Below, one piece after another: positions 17,764 to 26,061 of a stretch of DNA of 43,606 nucleotides. A program made the translations under genes and the position numbers. Origin of the DNA: Burkholderia sp. E7m39 (lineage in GTDB: Bacteria > Pseudomonadota > Gammaproteobacteria > Burkholderiales > Burkholderiaceae); contig BBSL01000196.1 of assembly GCA_001319865.1 (NCBI GenBank), positions 1 through 43,606 of the forward strand. Direction: 5' to 3'. The notes beneath the pieces are model-generated. The model had not been told where the DNA came from. It did no database searches and saw only the letters and a list, made by a program, of their open reading frames with translations. Numbering within the stretch: position 1 is the stretch's first letter; every line of letters starts with the position of its first letter.

Positions 17764-18903
17764 ATGTCCCTCATCAACTACATCACGCAGATTCAGTTCG
17801 ACTATGGCGCCATCCGTTTGCTCGGCAGCGAATGCGAGCGAGTGGGTATCAGGCGGCCATTGATCGTCACGGACAAAGGTGTCCGGGCAGCCGGCATCAT
17901 CGATACGGTGCTCGCCGCGCTTGGCGGCACCGCGCCCGTCGCGATCTATGACGGCACGCCGCCGAACCCCAACGAGGCTGCCGTGCGCGACGCGGTGGCG
18001 GCCTATCGCACGGGCGATTGCGACGGCATCGTCGCCGTGGGCGGCGGTTCGGCGATCGATCTGGCCAAGGGTGTGGCCGTTTGCGCGACACATGAAGGCC
18101 CGCTGCAACGATTCGCCGTGATCGAAGGCGGCGCGACGAACATCACCGCGAAAACCGCGCCCGTGATTGCCGTGCCCACGACAGCGGGCACCGGCAGCGA
18201 AGTGGGCCGCGGCGCCATCCTGATTCTCGACGATGGCCGCAAGGTCGGCGTGATCTCGCCGTTCGTGGTGCCGCGCGTGGCGATCTGCGATCCGGAGCTG
18301 ACGCTGGGCTTGCCGCCCGCATTGACGGCGGCGACCGGCATGGACGCGATCGCGCATTGCATCGAGACCTTCCTCGCGAGCGCATTCAATCCGCCCGCCG
18401 ACGGCATCGCGCTGGACGGACTGTGGCGCGCATGGCGTCACATCGAGCGCGCGACGCGCGAACCCGGCGACCGTGCGGCGCGGCTGAACATGATGAGCGC
18501 ATCGATGCAAGGCGCGCTCGCGTTCCAGAAAGGCCTGGGCTGCGTGCACAGCCTGAGTCATTCGCTTGGCGGCATCAATCCGCGCCTGCATCACGGCACG
18601 CTCAACGCGATCTTTTTGCCTGCGGTGCTCGAATTCAACCAGCACGCTCCGTCCGTGCGCGACGAGGACAAGCTCAACCGCTTGGCAATCGCGATGGGGC
18701 TTGGCAACGGTGCGGAGGTGGCGCCTTCAGTGCGGACCATGACGCAGCGGCTCGGCTTGCCGACGGGCCTCGCGCAACTGGGCGTCACGCCCGCGATGTT
18801 CCCCGACATCATCAAGGGCGCACTCAAGGATCACAGCCACAAGACCAATCCCCGCGAAGCGTCCGAAAGCGATTACCACGCCATGCTGGAAGCGTCGCTC
18901 TGA
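17764..18903 (+). CDS. Iron-containing (type III) alcohol dehydrogenase
   Basis: 379 residues of the Fe-ADH superfamily. The NAD-binding motif GGGSAIDLAKG starts at 93, and PTTAGTGSEVG is at 138-148. The metal ligands are Asp194 and His198 (TGMDAIAHCIE), His262 (VHSLSHSLGG) and probably His277 (LHHG). Relatives oxidise short diols, 4-hydroxybutyrate or similar primary alcohols to aldehydes, or work in reverse. It is the first gene of a five-gene plus-strand operon that also has an alpha-hydroxy-acid dehydrogenase and an aldehyde dehydrogenase, so an omega-alcohol oxidation step is the most natural role. No good ribosome site is visible before the ATG. Confidence 0.9.
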   Translation: MSLINYITQIQFDYGAIRLLGSECERVGIRRPLIVTDKGVRAAGIIDTVLAALGGTAPVAIYDGTPPNPNEAAVRDAVAAYRTGDCDGIVAVGGGSAIDLAKGVAVCATHEGPLQRFAVIEGGATNITAKTAPVIAVPTTAGTGSEVGRGAILILDDGRKVGVISPFVVPRVAICDPELTLGLPPALTAATGMDAIAHCIETFLASAFNPPADGIALDGLWRAWRHIERATREPGDRAARLNMMSASMQGALAFQKGLGCVHSLSHSLGGINPRLHHGTLNAIFLPAVLEFNQHAPSVRDEDKLNRLAIAMGLGNGAEVAPSVRTMTQRLGLPTGLAQLGVTPAMFPDIIKGALKDHSHKTNPREASESDYHAMLEASL

Positions 18904-18925
18904 CGCAATCGCATCTGACTGACTC

Positions 18926-18945
18926 AGTGCCGCGCAGACGGCACT
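18926..18945 (+). terminator. Intercistronic stem-loop
   Basis: AGTGCCG / CGGCACT, seven perfect pairs with a six-base loop, between the Fe-ADH and MFS genes. No T-run. It may tune expression between the two genes (inferred). Confidence 0.35.
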
Positions 18946-18972
18946 CCAACAAATCAACCGGAGACACTCAAC

Positions 18973-20289
18973 ATGCAGGCGAGCAAAAAGCTGCGTCGTA
19001 TCCAGCGCATTTCCATTTTCTTTCTGACGCTGGCGGGTTGCATCAACTATCTCGACCGTAGCGCGCTATCGGTAGCCAACAGCACCATTAGCGGCGAAAT
19101 GGGACTGAGCGCGTCGCAAATGGGCCTGTTGCTTTCCGCGTTTTCGATGTCCTATGCGTTCGCACAGTTGCCCGTCGGTGTCCTGCTGGATCGTCTGGGC
19201 GCGCGGCTGATGCTCGGCACGGGCATGTTGCTGTGGTCGGTCGCGCAGCTGTGCACGGGCTTCGTACACGGCATCCAGCAGTTTTTCCTCGCGCGGGTGT
19301 GCCTGGGCATCGGCGAAGCGCCGCAGTTTCCTGCCGGCGCGAAGGTGATCGGCGAATGGTTCGCGCTGCGCGATCGCGGCGCGCCAACGGGGATTTTCGT
19401 GGCCTCGTCGACGATCGGCCCCGCGATTGCGCCGCCCATTCTCACTGCGCTCATGCTCACGCTCAGCTGGCGCGAAATGTTCATCGTCACGGGTGTGTTC
19501 GGCATCCTCGTTGCGCTCGGCTGGTATGCGGTGTATCGCAACCGCAGTGAAGTGGAGCTCACGCCCGACGAGCAGGCTCATCTCGCCGAAGGCGCGCAGG
19601 AAGAGCCCAACGCAGCGCCGCTGAACGGTGCGCAGTGGCGCAATCTCTTCGCGCAACGCACGACGTGGGGCATGCTGTTCGGCTTCATGGGCGTCATCTA
19701 CATGGTGTGGCTGTATCTGACCTGGCTGCCCGCGTATCTCGAGCACGAGCGCGGCATGAGCATCGCGCGCGCTGGCTGGGTCGTGGTGATTCCGTACTTC
19801 GTCGGCACGCTCGGCATGGTGGGAAGCGGCTATATCGCAGACTGGCTCTACAGCAAGGGCATGGCGCCCATCACGAGCCGCAAGTGGCCGATCTGCGTGG
19901 GACTCGTCGGCGCTGCGGCGGCCACGGTCCCGGCTGCGCTGACGCCTTCCGCGTGGATGGCCATCGCGTACATCTCGCTGGCGATGTTCTTCCTCAACAT
20001 GGCTTCGGGCGGCGCGTGGTCGCTCGTGAGTGTCGCCGCGCCGCGTCAGGCCGTGGCGTCGCTTGGCGGCATCCAGAACTTCGGTGGCTTCCTGGCGGGA
20101 TCGGCGGCGCCGATCGTCACCGGCCTCGTGGTGGACCGCACGCATTCCTTCGTAAACGCGCTGATCGTGAGCGCCGCCGTCGCGCTGCTGTCCGCCGTTG
20201 CCTACATGGTCATGGTGCGCAGGCCGGTGAGCGTCACGCAAGAGCACGAAGCGGGCGCCGCGCTTGGAGCCGCGCAACCGGCCGACTGA
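18973..20289 (+). CDS. MFS transporter, anion:cation symporter type
   Basis: 438 residues with about 12 hydrophobic helices. The N-terminal helix carries NYLDRSALSVAN, a hallmark of the ACS family that brings organic anions such as hexuronates, galactonate, glucarate and phthalate across the inner membrane. GVLLDRLGAR is the MFS loop between helices 2 and 3, and GIGEAPQFPAGAKVIGEWF is the typical helix-4 region. GGAG lies just upstream. Within this operon it most likely imports the hydroxy-carboxylate degraded by the neighbouring enzymes. A 12-base tandem repeat begins immediately after the stop. Confidence 0.92.
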   Translation: MQASKKLRRIQRISIFFLTLAGCINYLDRSALSVANSTISGEMGLSASQMGLLLSAFSMSYAFAQLPVGVLLDRLGARLMLGTGMLLWSVAQLCTGFVHGIQQFFLARVCLGIGEAPQFPAGAKVIGEWFALRDRGAPTGIFVASSTIGPAIAPPILTALMLTLSWREMFIVTGVFGILVALGWYAVYRNRSEVELTPDEQAHLAEGAQEEPNAAPLNGAQWRNLFAQRTTWGMLFGFMGVIYMVWLYLTWLPAYLEHERGMSIARAGWVVVIPYFVGTLGMVGSGYIADWLYSKGMAPITSRKWPICVGLVGAAAATVPAALTPSAWMAIAYISLAMFFLNMASGGAWSLVSVAAPRQAVASLGGIQNFGGFLAGSAAPIVTGLVVDRTHSFVNALIVSAAVALLSAVAYMVMVRRPVSVTQEHEAGAALGAAQPAD

Positions 20290-20291
20290 AG

Positions 20292-20339
20292 GGCAGCAAG
20301 CACGGCAGCAAGCACGGCGGCAAGCACGGCGGCAAGCGC
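20292..20339 (+). repeat. 12-bp tandem repeat, four copies
   Basis: Four head-to-tail copies of GGCRGCAAGCAC, the last ending CGC, start two bases after the MFS stop codon. In one frame they would read Gly-Ser/Gly-Lys-His repeated. That frame differs from the transporter frame, so as the sequence stands the repeat is untranslated. Confidence 0.85.
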
Positions 20340-20394
20340 GCCGGCCACATCACGGCAGTTTCAAACCGATAGACAGTCAGGGTGCAGGGATCGT

Positions 20395-21597
20395 ATGTCA
20401 GTCATTACGTGTGTCGAGGATTTGCGTCTGATGGCGAAGAAGCGCGTGCCAAAGGCGTTTTACGATTATGTCGATAGCGGCTCCTATTCGGAATCGACGT
20501 ACCGCGAGAACAGCCGCGCGTTCGACGACCTGAAGCTGCAGCAACGCGTGGCCGTGAACGTCGAAGGCCGGAGCACGGCGAGCACGATGATCGGTCAGCG
20601 GGTGGCCATGCCTGTTGCCATCGCGCCGACCGGCCTCGCCGGCATGCAGTGGGCGAACGGCGAAATGCTCGGCGCGCTTGCTGCAAAGCGCTTCGGCGTG
20701 CCGTTCACGTTGTCGACGGTCAGCATCTGCTCGATCGAAGATGTCGCGCGTCATACGGCTGCGCCGTTCTGGTTTCAGCTCTACGTGATGCGCGACCGCG
20801 GCTTCAATGCGTCGCTGATCGAGCGCGCGAAGCTGGCGGGTTGTTCCGCGCTCGTCGTCACGCTGGATCTGCAGATCAACGGCCAGCGGCACAAGGACCT
20901 GAAGAACGGCATGACCGTTCCGCCGCGTCTCACGGCTTCCAATCTGCTCGATTTCGCGTCGAAACCAGGCTGGATGATGCGCGCGCTGCGCGGCGCCAAA
21001 ACGTTCGGGAACCTGGCGGGCTACATCAAGGGCGGCGACGACGTCATCGCGATCAGCAAGTGGGTGGCGCAACAATTCGACCCGACGCTCAGTTGGGACG
21101 ATCTCGTCGCCATCCGGCGCGGCTGGGATCGCAAGCTCGTGCTGAAGGGGATCATGAGCGTCGAGGACGCGCGCATGGCCGCATCGATCGGCGCGGATGC
21201 GATCGTCGTGAGCAATCACGGCGGGCGGCAACTGGATGGCGCGCCGTCCAGCATCGAAGCATTGCCCGCGATCGTCGAGGCTGTCGGCGACAAGATCGAG
21301 GTCTGGGTGGATGGCGGCATTCGCAGCGGACAGGACGTGATGAAAGCGCTCGCGCTGGGCGCGAAAGGCACCATGGTCGGACGTGCGTTCATGTACGCAC
21401 TCGGCGCAATGGGCGAGGCCGGCGTCACCCGCATGCTGCACATACTGCAAAGCGAACTCGACGTCAGCATGGCTCTGTCGGGCGTGCGAACGATCGGCGA
21501 AATCGGCCGACACAATCTTTATCAGCGTCGTCATGATCTGCTGTCGCGCGGCGGCGTGCGCGAGTCGCAGGATCGCGCTGAACCGGCAATCGTTTAA
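20395..21597 (+). CDS. FMN-dependent alpha-hydroxy-acid dehydrogenase (LldD/glycolate oxidase family)
   Basis: 400 residues, a full-length member. Active-site residues are in place: Tyr23 or Tyr24 in AFYDYVDSG, the FQLY motif ending at Tyr130, Lys251 (LKGIMSVEDA), and His275 and Arg278 (SNHGGRQLDG). The flavin phosphate motifs DGGIRSGQDV (307-316) and GRAFMY (329-334) follow. The family oxidises 2-hydroxy acids such as lactate, glycolate or mandelate to 2-oxo acids, passing electrons to quinone or oxygen. It is third in the operon after an importer and before an SDR and an aldehyde dehydrogenase, so it should act on the imported hydroxy acid. AGGG lies a few bases before the ATG. Confidence 0.93.
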   Translation: MSVITCVEDLRLMAKKRVPKAFYDYVDSGSYSESTYRENSRAFDDLKLQQRVAVNVEGRSTASTMIGQRVAMPVAIAPTGLAGMQWANGEMLGALAAKRFGVPFTLSTVSICSIEDVARHTAAPFWFQLYVMRDRGFNASLIERAKLAGCSALVVTLDLQINGQRHKDLKNGMTVPPRLTASNLLDFASKPGWMMRALRGAKTFGNLAGYIKGGDDVIAISKWVAQQFDPTLSWDDLVAIRRGWDRKLVLKGIMSVEDARMAASIGADAIVVSNHGGRQLDGAPSSIEALPAIVEAVGDKIEVWVDGGIRSGQDVMKALALGAKGTMVGRAFMYALGAMGEAGVTRMLHILQSELDVSMALSGVRTIGEIGRHNLYQRRHDLLSRGGVRESQDRAEPAIV

Positions 21598-21614
21598 ATC
21601 AAGGAGCAGGCGGG

Positions 21615-22403
21615 ATGAATCTGAACATCGAAGGTCGCTGGGCGCTCGTGTGCGCGGCAAGCAAGGGGCTGGGAAAAGGCTGCGCGGAAGCGCTGGTCGC
21701 GGAGGGCGCCAACGTCGTCATCACGGCGCGCGGCAGCGACGCGCTCGAAGCGACCGCACAGGCGCTGCGGGCGCTCAATCCCGCGGTGACGGTCAAGACC
21801 GTGCTCGGCGACATCACGACGCGCGAAGGGCGTACGGCTGCCCTCGCGGCGGCGCCGCACATCGACATTCTCGTGAACAACGCAGGCGGCCCGCCGCCGG
21901 GCGATTTTCGCAACTGGTCGCGCGAGGACTGGATCGCCGCCGTCGATGCGAACATGCTGACGCCGATCGAGTTGATCAAGGCAACCGTCGACGGCATGGC
22001 CGAACGCGGCTTCGGCCGCATCGTCAACATCACGTCTGGCGCGGTGAAGGCGCCCATCGACGTGCTGGGACTATCGAACGGTGCGCGCTCGGGACTGACG
22101 GGTTTCATCGCGGGACTGGCGCGGCAAAAGCGCATCGCGCAGGCCAATGTGACCATCAACAATCTGCTGCCCGGGCTGTTCGAAACCGACCGTTTGCGTC
22201 AGTCGACGCGAGCAGCGGCCGATGCGCATGGTCAAAGCTATGACGCGGCGCTGGAAGCGAAGCGGCAGATCGTGCCGGCGGGGCGCTTCGGCACGCCTGC
22301 GGAATTCGGGGCGTTCTGCGCCTTCTTGTGCAGCGCGCAGGCTGGTTATCTGACGGGCCAGAATGTGCTGCTGGACGGCGGCGCTTACCCCGGCACCTTC
22401 TGA
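21615..22403 (+). CDS. SDR-fold protein lacking the Tyr/Lys catalytic pair
   Basis: 262 residues with the SDR fold: a modified cofactor loop [10 protein letters not shown] (13-22), VNNAGG (88-92) and the conserved Ser141 (NITSGA). At the catalytic YxxxK position, 13 residues beyond the serine, the chain reads S154-N-G-A-R158, so Tyr is replaced by Ser and Lys by Arg. A subgroup of beta-ketoacyl-reductase-like SDRs with an imperfect tetrad and cofactor motif is known, so this is unlikely to be a sequencing fault. It may use another mechanism or act as a non-redox protein. AGGAG precedes the start and the gene lies 17 bases after the FMN enzyme. Confidence 0.85.
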   Translation: MNLNIEGRWALVCAASKGLGKGCAEALVAEGANVVITARGSDALEATAQALRALNPAVTVKTVLGDITTREGRTAALAAAPHIDILVNNAGGPPPGDFRNWSREDWIAAVDANMLTPIELIKATVDGMAERGFGRIVNITSGAVKAPIDVLGLSNGARSGLTGFIAGLARQKRIAQANVTINNLLPGLFETDRLRQSTRAAADAHGQSYDAALEAKRQIVPAGRFGTPAEFGAFCAFLCSAQAGYLTGQNVLLDGGAYPGTF

Positions 22404-22464
22404 CCTGGCGCCTTCCGACGCATGGACTGCGGCTGACATTGTTATCCCCATAGAGGAAATGGAA

Positions 22465-24054
22465 ATGAACATCGCTGGGAACCTGTTGATTGGCCAGAGC
22501 GTGCGACGCGGCACGAACGGCGTGTCGTATGCCATCGACGCCGCGAGCGGCGAACGTCTGGAGCCGGGCTTCGGGGGCGCGACGCTCGAAGACGTCGACG
22601 CTGCATGTGCATTGGCATGGACCGCTTTCGATACCTTCCGCGAAACCACGCTCGAAGCCCGCGCGGAGTTTCTGGAGACGATCGCGGCCAACATCCTCGC
22701 AGCAGGCGATGCGTTGATCGAGCGCTGCGTCGCGGAGTCGGGCTTGCCGCGCGCGCGAATCGAAGGTGAACGCGCGCGAACCGTGGGGCAGTTGCGGATG
22801 TTCGCGGGTGTCGTGCGAGCGGGCGACTTTCTCGAAGCGCGCATCGATCCGGCGCAGCCCGAGCGCAAGCCGATGCCGCGCGTCGACCTGCGTTTGAGGC
22901 ACATCGGGCTCGGCCCTGTCGCGGTGTTCGGCGCCAGCAATTTTCCGCTGGCGTTCTCGGTGGCAGGGGGCGACACCGCTTCCGCGCTGGCGGCTGGGTG
23001 CCCGGTGATCGTCAAGGCCCATGCCGCGCATCCCGGCACGTCGGAGCTGGTCGGCATGGCCGTGCAGAAGGCAGTGAAGGATTGCGGGATGCCTGAGGGA
23101 ACGTTCTCGCTGCTGTTCGGAAGCGGCCGCGAAATCGGCCAGGGGCTGGTTCGCGATCCCCGCATCAAGGCGGTCGGATTCACCGGCTCGCGTCATGCGG
23201 GAACCGAGTTGATGGCAGTCGCCGCCGCGCGTCCCGAGCCCATTCCCGTCTATGCGGAGATGAGCAGCATCAATCCCGTGTTGCTGTTTCCGCATGCGAT
23301 CGAGCAGCGCGGCGAAGCGATCGCTCAGGCGTTCGTGCAATCGTTGACGCTCGGTGCCGGGCAGTTCTGCACGAACCCCGGTTTGATTCTCGCGGTGGAA
23401 GGTCCCGCACTCGACCGTTTCGTCGCCGCGGCTTCGCAGGCGTTGAGCGAGGTTCCGGCTGCAACGATGCTCACGCCGGGCATTCATCGTGCGTTCGAAA
23501 CGGCGGTGTCGAAGTTCGCCGACCATCCGCAGGTGCAGACGGCAGCGCGCGCGCAGCCCGCGACGGGCGCGAACAAGGGACAAGGCGCGCTGTTTGTGAC
23601 GAGCGCCGCCGCGTTTCGTGAGCAAGCGGCATTGCAGGAAGAGATATTCGGCGCGGCGTCATTGATCGTGCGTTGCCCCGATCTGCGAACGATGCGCGAA
23701 CTGATCGAGTCGCTGGAAGGACAATTGACGGCGGCGCTGCAGATCGACGAAGCCGATTACGCGGCGGCGCGCTCGTTCCTTCCGGCACTCGAGCGACGCG
23801 TCGGACGCGTGCTCGTCAATGGCTTTGGCACGGGCGTCGAAGTCGGGCATGCGATGGTCCACGGCGGTCCTTATCCTTCCACTGCCGACGGCCGTTCCAC
23901 TTCCGTAGGCAGCCTCGCGATCCGCCGCTTTCTGCGGCCGGTGAGCTATCAGGACATGCCGGAGGCGCTGCTGCCCGAGTCGTTGAAAACGGGCAACCCG
24001 TGGCGAATCAATCGTCTCGTCGACGGGAAGATCGCGTTGGCGCAGCACGCCTGA
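22465..24054 (+). CDS. Aldehyde dehydrogenase, 2-oxoglutarate-semialdehyde type
   Basis: 529 residues, matching the roughly 525-residue ketoglutarate semialdehyde (2,5-dioxovalerate) dehydrogenase group. Family marks are [20 protein letters not shown] (156-175), [12 protein letters not shown], the general base Glu265 (YAEMSSIN) and the nucleophile Cys302 (AGQFCTNPG). The last two contexts are typical of this NADP-preferring group. I chose the ATG at 22465, because GAGG lies a proper distance upstream, while an ATG two codons earlier is too close to it. Last gene of the operon. The predicted product, 2-oxoglutarate, would feed the citric acid cycle. Confidence 0.9.
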   Translation: MNIAGNLLIGQSVRRGTNGVSYAIDAASGERLEPGFGGATLEDVDAACALAWTAFDTFRETTLEARAEFLETIAANILAAGDALIERCVAESGLPRARIEGERARTVGQLRMFAGVVRAGDFLEARIDPAQPERKPMPRVDLRLRHIGLGPVAVFGASNFPLAFSVAGGDTASALAAGCPVIVKAHAAHPGTSELVGMAVQKAVKDCGMPEGTFSLLFGSGREIGQGLVRDPRIKAVGFTGSRHAGTELMAVAAARPEPIPVYAEMSSINPVLLFPHAIEQRGEAIAQAFVQSLTLGAGQFCTNPGLILAVEGPALDRFVAAASQALSEVPAATMLTPGIHRAFETAVSKFADHPQVQTAARAQPATGANKGQGALFVTSAAAFREQAALQEEIFGAASLIVRCPDLRTMRELIESLEGQLTAALQIDEADYAAARSFLPALERRVGRVLVNGFGTGVEVGHAMVHGGPYPSTADGRSTSVGSLAIRRFLRPVSYQDMPEALLPESLKTGNPWRINRLVDGKIALAQHA

Positions 24055-24083
24055 TCGTCGTTGCACAGGTCGGCGCAGTTTCA

Positions 24084-24104
24084 CCGCCGCCTTTACCGCG
24101 GCGG
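24084..24104. terminator. Bidirectional hairpin between convergent genes
   Basis: CCGCCGC / GCGGCGG, seven perfect GC pairs with the loop CTTTACC, in the 52-base gap between the ends of the aldehyde dehydrogenase and hydrolase genes. No T-run on either side. Confidence 0.5.
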
Positions 24105-24106
24105 AG

Positions 24107-25312
24107 TCATGACCCGGATGCACTCCGTACCGACGCTGCGCTGCTTGCGCCCGCCTGTGACGGTGAATCGCCGAGCCACTGCATGAAATCGCCCACATGC
24201 TGCGCCCAGAGGTCGGGGCGGGTCATGGTGAAGTGGCCCGGCGATGAGGGCGTGCCCTGCTGCACGGTGTACTTGCCGCGCGGAAGCGTCGGTACGAGTC
24301 GCTCGAGGACCTGCAGTGTGTCGGGATTGAATTCGTCGTCGGAGAAATTCAGGGCATATAGCCTGGTCTTGATCCTGGATAGTCCGGGTTCGGGATCGTA
24401 ATCGAACGACGACTTGAGTGAATAAAGGATGTCGTTCGGGTCGACGTGCTGCGCCTGGAAACGGGTGGTCGCGAGAAACTTGTCGGCAGCCGCGCCGTCG
24501 GGAATTTCGTGCTGTAGTGCGGGCGCGCTGTCGATCATCATGCGCAGTATCCGGAAGCCATCGACCCAGCCGCCGGGCGTTTGCGTATAGTCCCCGCTCT
24601 TCCAGTCCGGATCGGAGCGGATCGCGTCGATCACCATGCGCCGCCACAGCAGATTGCGGCCCGAGACCGTGATCGGCAGCGACACGACGGGCATCACGCC
24701 GTCCATCATGTCGGGAAACGCCTCGGCCCACTGCCATGCGTTCATGCCGCCCATCGACATGCCGAGAATCGCATGCAGATGTTGGATACCCAGGGTTTCC
24801 GTTACCAGCTTGTGCTGGAGATCGACGATGTCGCCGTAATCGTAGTTCGGAAATTTCGCCTTCAGTCCGTCACTCGGTTTGCTCGACTGGCCGTGGCCCA
24901 CGTTATCGGGAAAGATCAGATAGTAGCGGTTAGCGTCGAGGGGTCGTCCGGGATCGAACAGCGCCTTCGTGTAAGTTGGACCGAGCAGCGTCCTGCCGTC
25001 AGCGCCCGTCCAGTGCAGGACCAGAACGGCGTTGTCGATGGCGCCTTGCGCATTGCGATGCGGTGTGCCGAGCGTCGCGTAGTGAAGCTTTAACCGGGGC
25101 AGCGTCTCGCCGTCCCTGAACCTGTAGTTGTCGAACCAGGCATCGGCCTGAATCGCCGCCGGATTCCCGCGTTGGTCGAGCGGCACAGCTTCATTGGCGG
25201 ATGCGGCCGTCGGCGCGCTGGCGTGGGTCGATACGGTGCCCGCGAAGATGGGCCCGGACACCAGCAAGCCAAGCAGCGCGCTAGCTGCGGCACGGGCACG
25301 ACGAAATTTCAT
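24107..25312 (-). CDS. Exported alpha/beta-fold hydrolase (homoserine acetyltransferase-like)
   Basis: 401 residues. The N-terminus is a signal peptide (basic RRARAAA, hydrophobic ALLGLLVSG, cleavage near AGT/STHAS), so the enzyme should act in the periplasm or outside. The body resembles the MetX/homoserine O-acetyltransferase branch of alpha/beta hydrolases: LVLHWTGADG, FPDNVGHGQSSKPSDG, nucleophile Ser186 in LGMSMGGMNA, an acid at Asp325 or Asp326 (NFSDDEFNP) and His360 (SPGHFTM). A signal peptide is not expected for a methionine-biosynthesis enzyme, so I call it an esterase-like hydrolase of unknown substrate. It lies 50 bases downstream of a frameshifted membrane-protein gene on the same strand. 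Confidence 0.87.
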   Translation of the reverse strand: MKFRRARAAASALLGLLVSGPIFAGTVSTHASAPTAASANEAVPLDQRGNPAAIQADAWFDNYRFRDGETLPRLKLHYATLGTPHRNAQGAIDNAVLVLHWTGADGRTLLGPTYTKALFDPGRPLDANRYYLIFPDNVGHGQSSKPSDGLKAKFPNYDYGDIVDLQHKLVTETLGIQHLHAILGMSMGGMNAWQWAEAFPDMMDGVMPVVSLPITVSGRNLLWRRMVIDAIRSDPDWKSGDYTQTPGGWVDGFRILRMMIDSAPALQHEIPDGAAADKFLATTRFQAQHVDPNDILYSLKSSFDYDPEPGLSRIKTRLYALNFSDDEFNPDTLQVLERLVPTLPRGKYTVQQGTPSSPGHFTMTRPDLWAQHVGDFMQWLGDSPSQAGASSAASVRSASGS

Positions 25313-25362
25313 GATGATTTCCTGGCTGGGTTGAGGAAGACGTGTGTGCGGCTGGTTTCGGA

Positions 25363-25994
25363 TCATGCCGTTGCGTCGGCATGCTTGACGTCGCGTTCGA
25401 CAGTTCCTGCGCAGCGACGCAGCAGGTCGAACGCCATGATGTGGCTCGCCCCCGAGATTCCGACGCCGTAGAAGGGGATCAGGGCCATCGGCAGTGTCTG
25501 GATGCCTGTCATGCGGGGATCGTTGAGCAGGAAGCAGGTCAGCCCTGTACCGACTGCCACCACGAAATCGGCAAATCCGAACAGATGGAAGACCAGATAG
25601 CGGTTGCGCGTCTTCGGCAGCAAGGTGACGCCGAGGGCCAGCAAGCCGGCGATGAGATCGCCCCATCCCGCATTCCGGACAAGACTTCCGGCAGAAGGCC
25701 GTGCGCCCCGTACCAGAAGAAAACCAGCGCGGCTGCGATGCGCCAGATATGGAAGGCCGTCAGCGTCTGCAGTCCCGCCGTCTCGATGTAGGCCCGAAAG
25801 CGCCCGGATAACCCGTAGACGACGACTGGCGCAACGATCCCCAAGGCGATGAGGCTCGCAAGCCACAGCGGATAGATGGCGCGGTAGGCGCCAGTCTCGG
25901 CGGCGATTACAACGGCCATTCCCCATACTGAGAGGACGGCCAGCAGGACGCGCGTCGCGCTTTTCTTCCGAATCTCAACTGTCGTGTTCAACAT
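25363..25994 (-). pseudogene. Small integral membrane protein gene with a frameshift
   Basis: Two overlapping frames together give one membrane protein of about 210 residues. The first starts at the ATG at 25994 and is sensible as far as FFWYGAHGLLPEVL; the second takes over at LVRNAGWGDLIAGLLALG and runs to GASHIMAFDLLRR and the stop at 25363. The joint lies at about 25680-25690, where one missing base would explain the break. Hydrophobic segments on both sides and the shared orientation support a single original gene. I do not recognise the family. It may be a true inactivation or a sequence error. It follows the NmrA-like gene by 67 bases. Confidence 0.65.
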
Positions 25995-26061
25995 CAAAAG
26001 CCATTAGGGTAACGAATTGATGGATATGCTCGTCAGCGCTTGCCACGCACGATGTGTGCAG

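Noticed and set aside
24107..25312. MetX homoserine O-acetyltransferase for methionine synthesis
   Set aside because: A clear signal peptide and unrelated neighbours argue against a cytoplasmic biosynthetic role, although the fold is of that branch.
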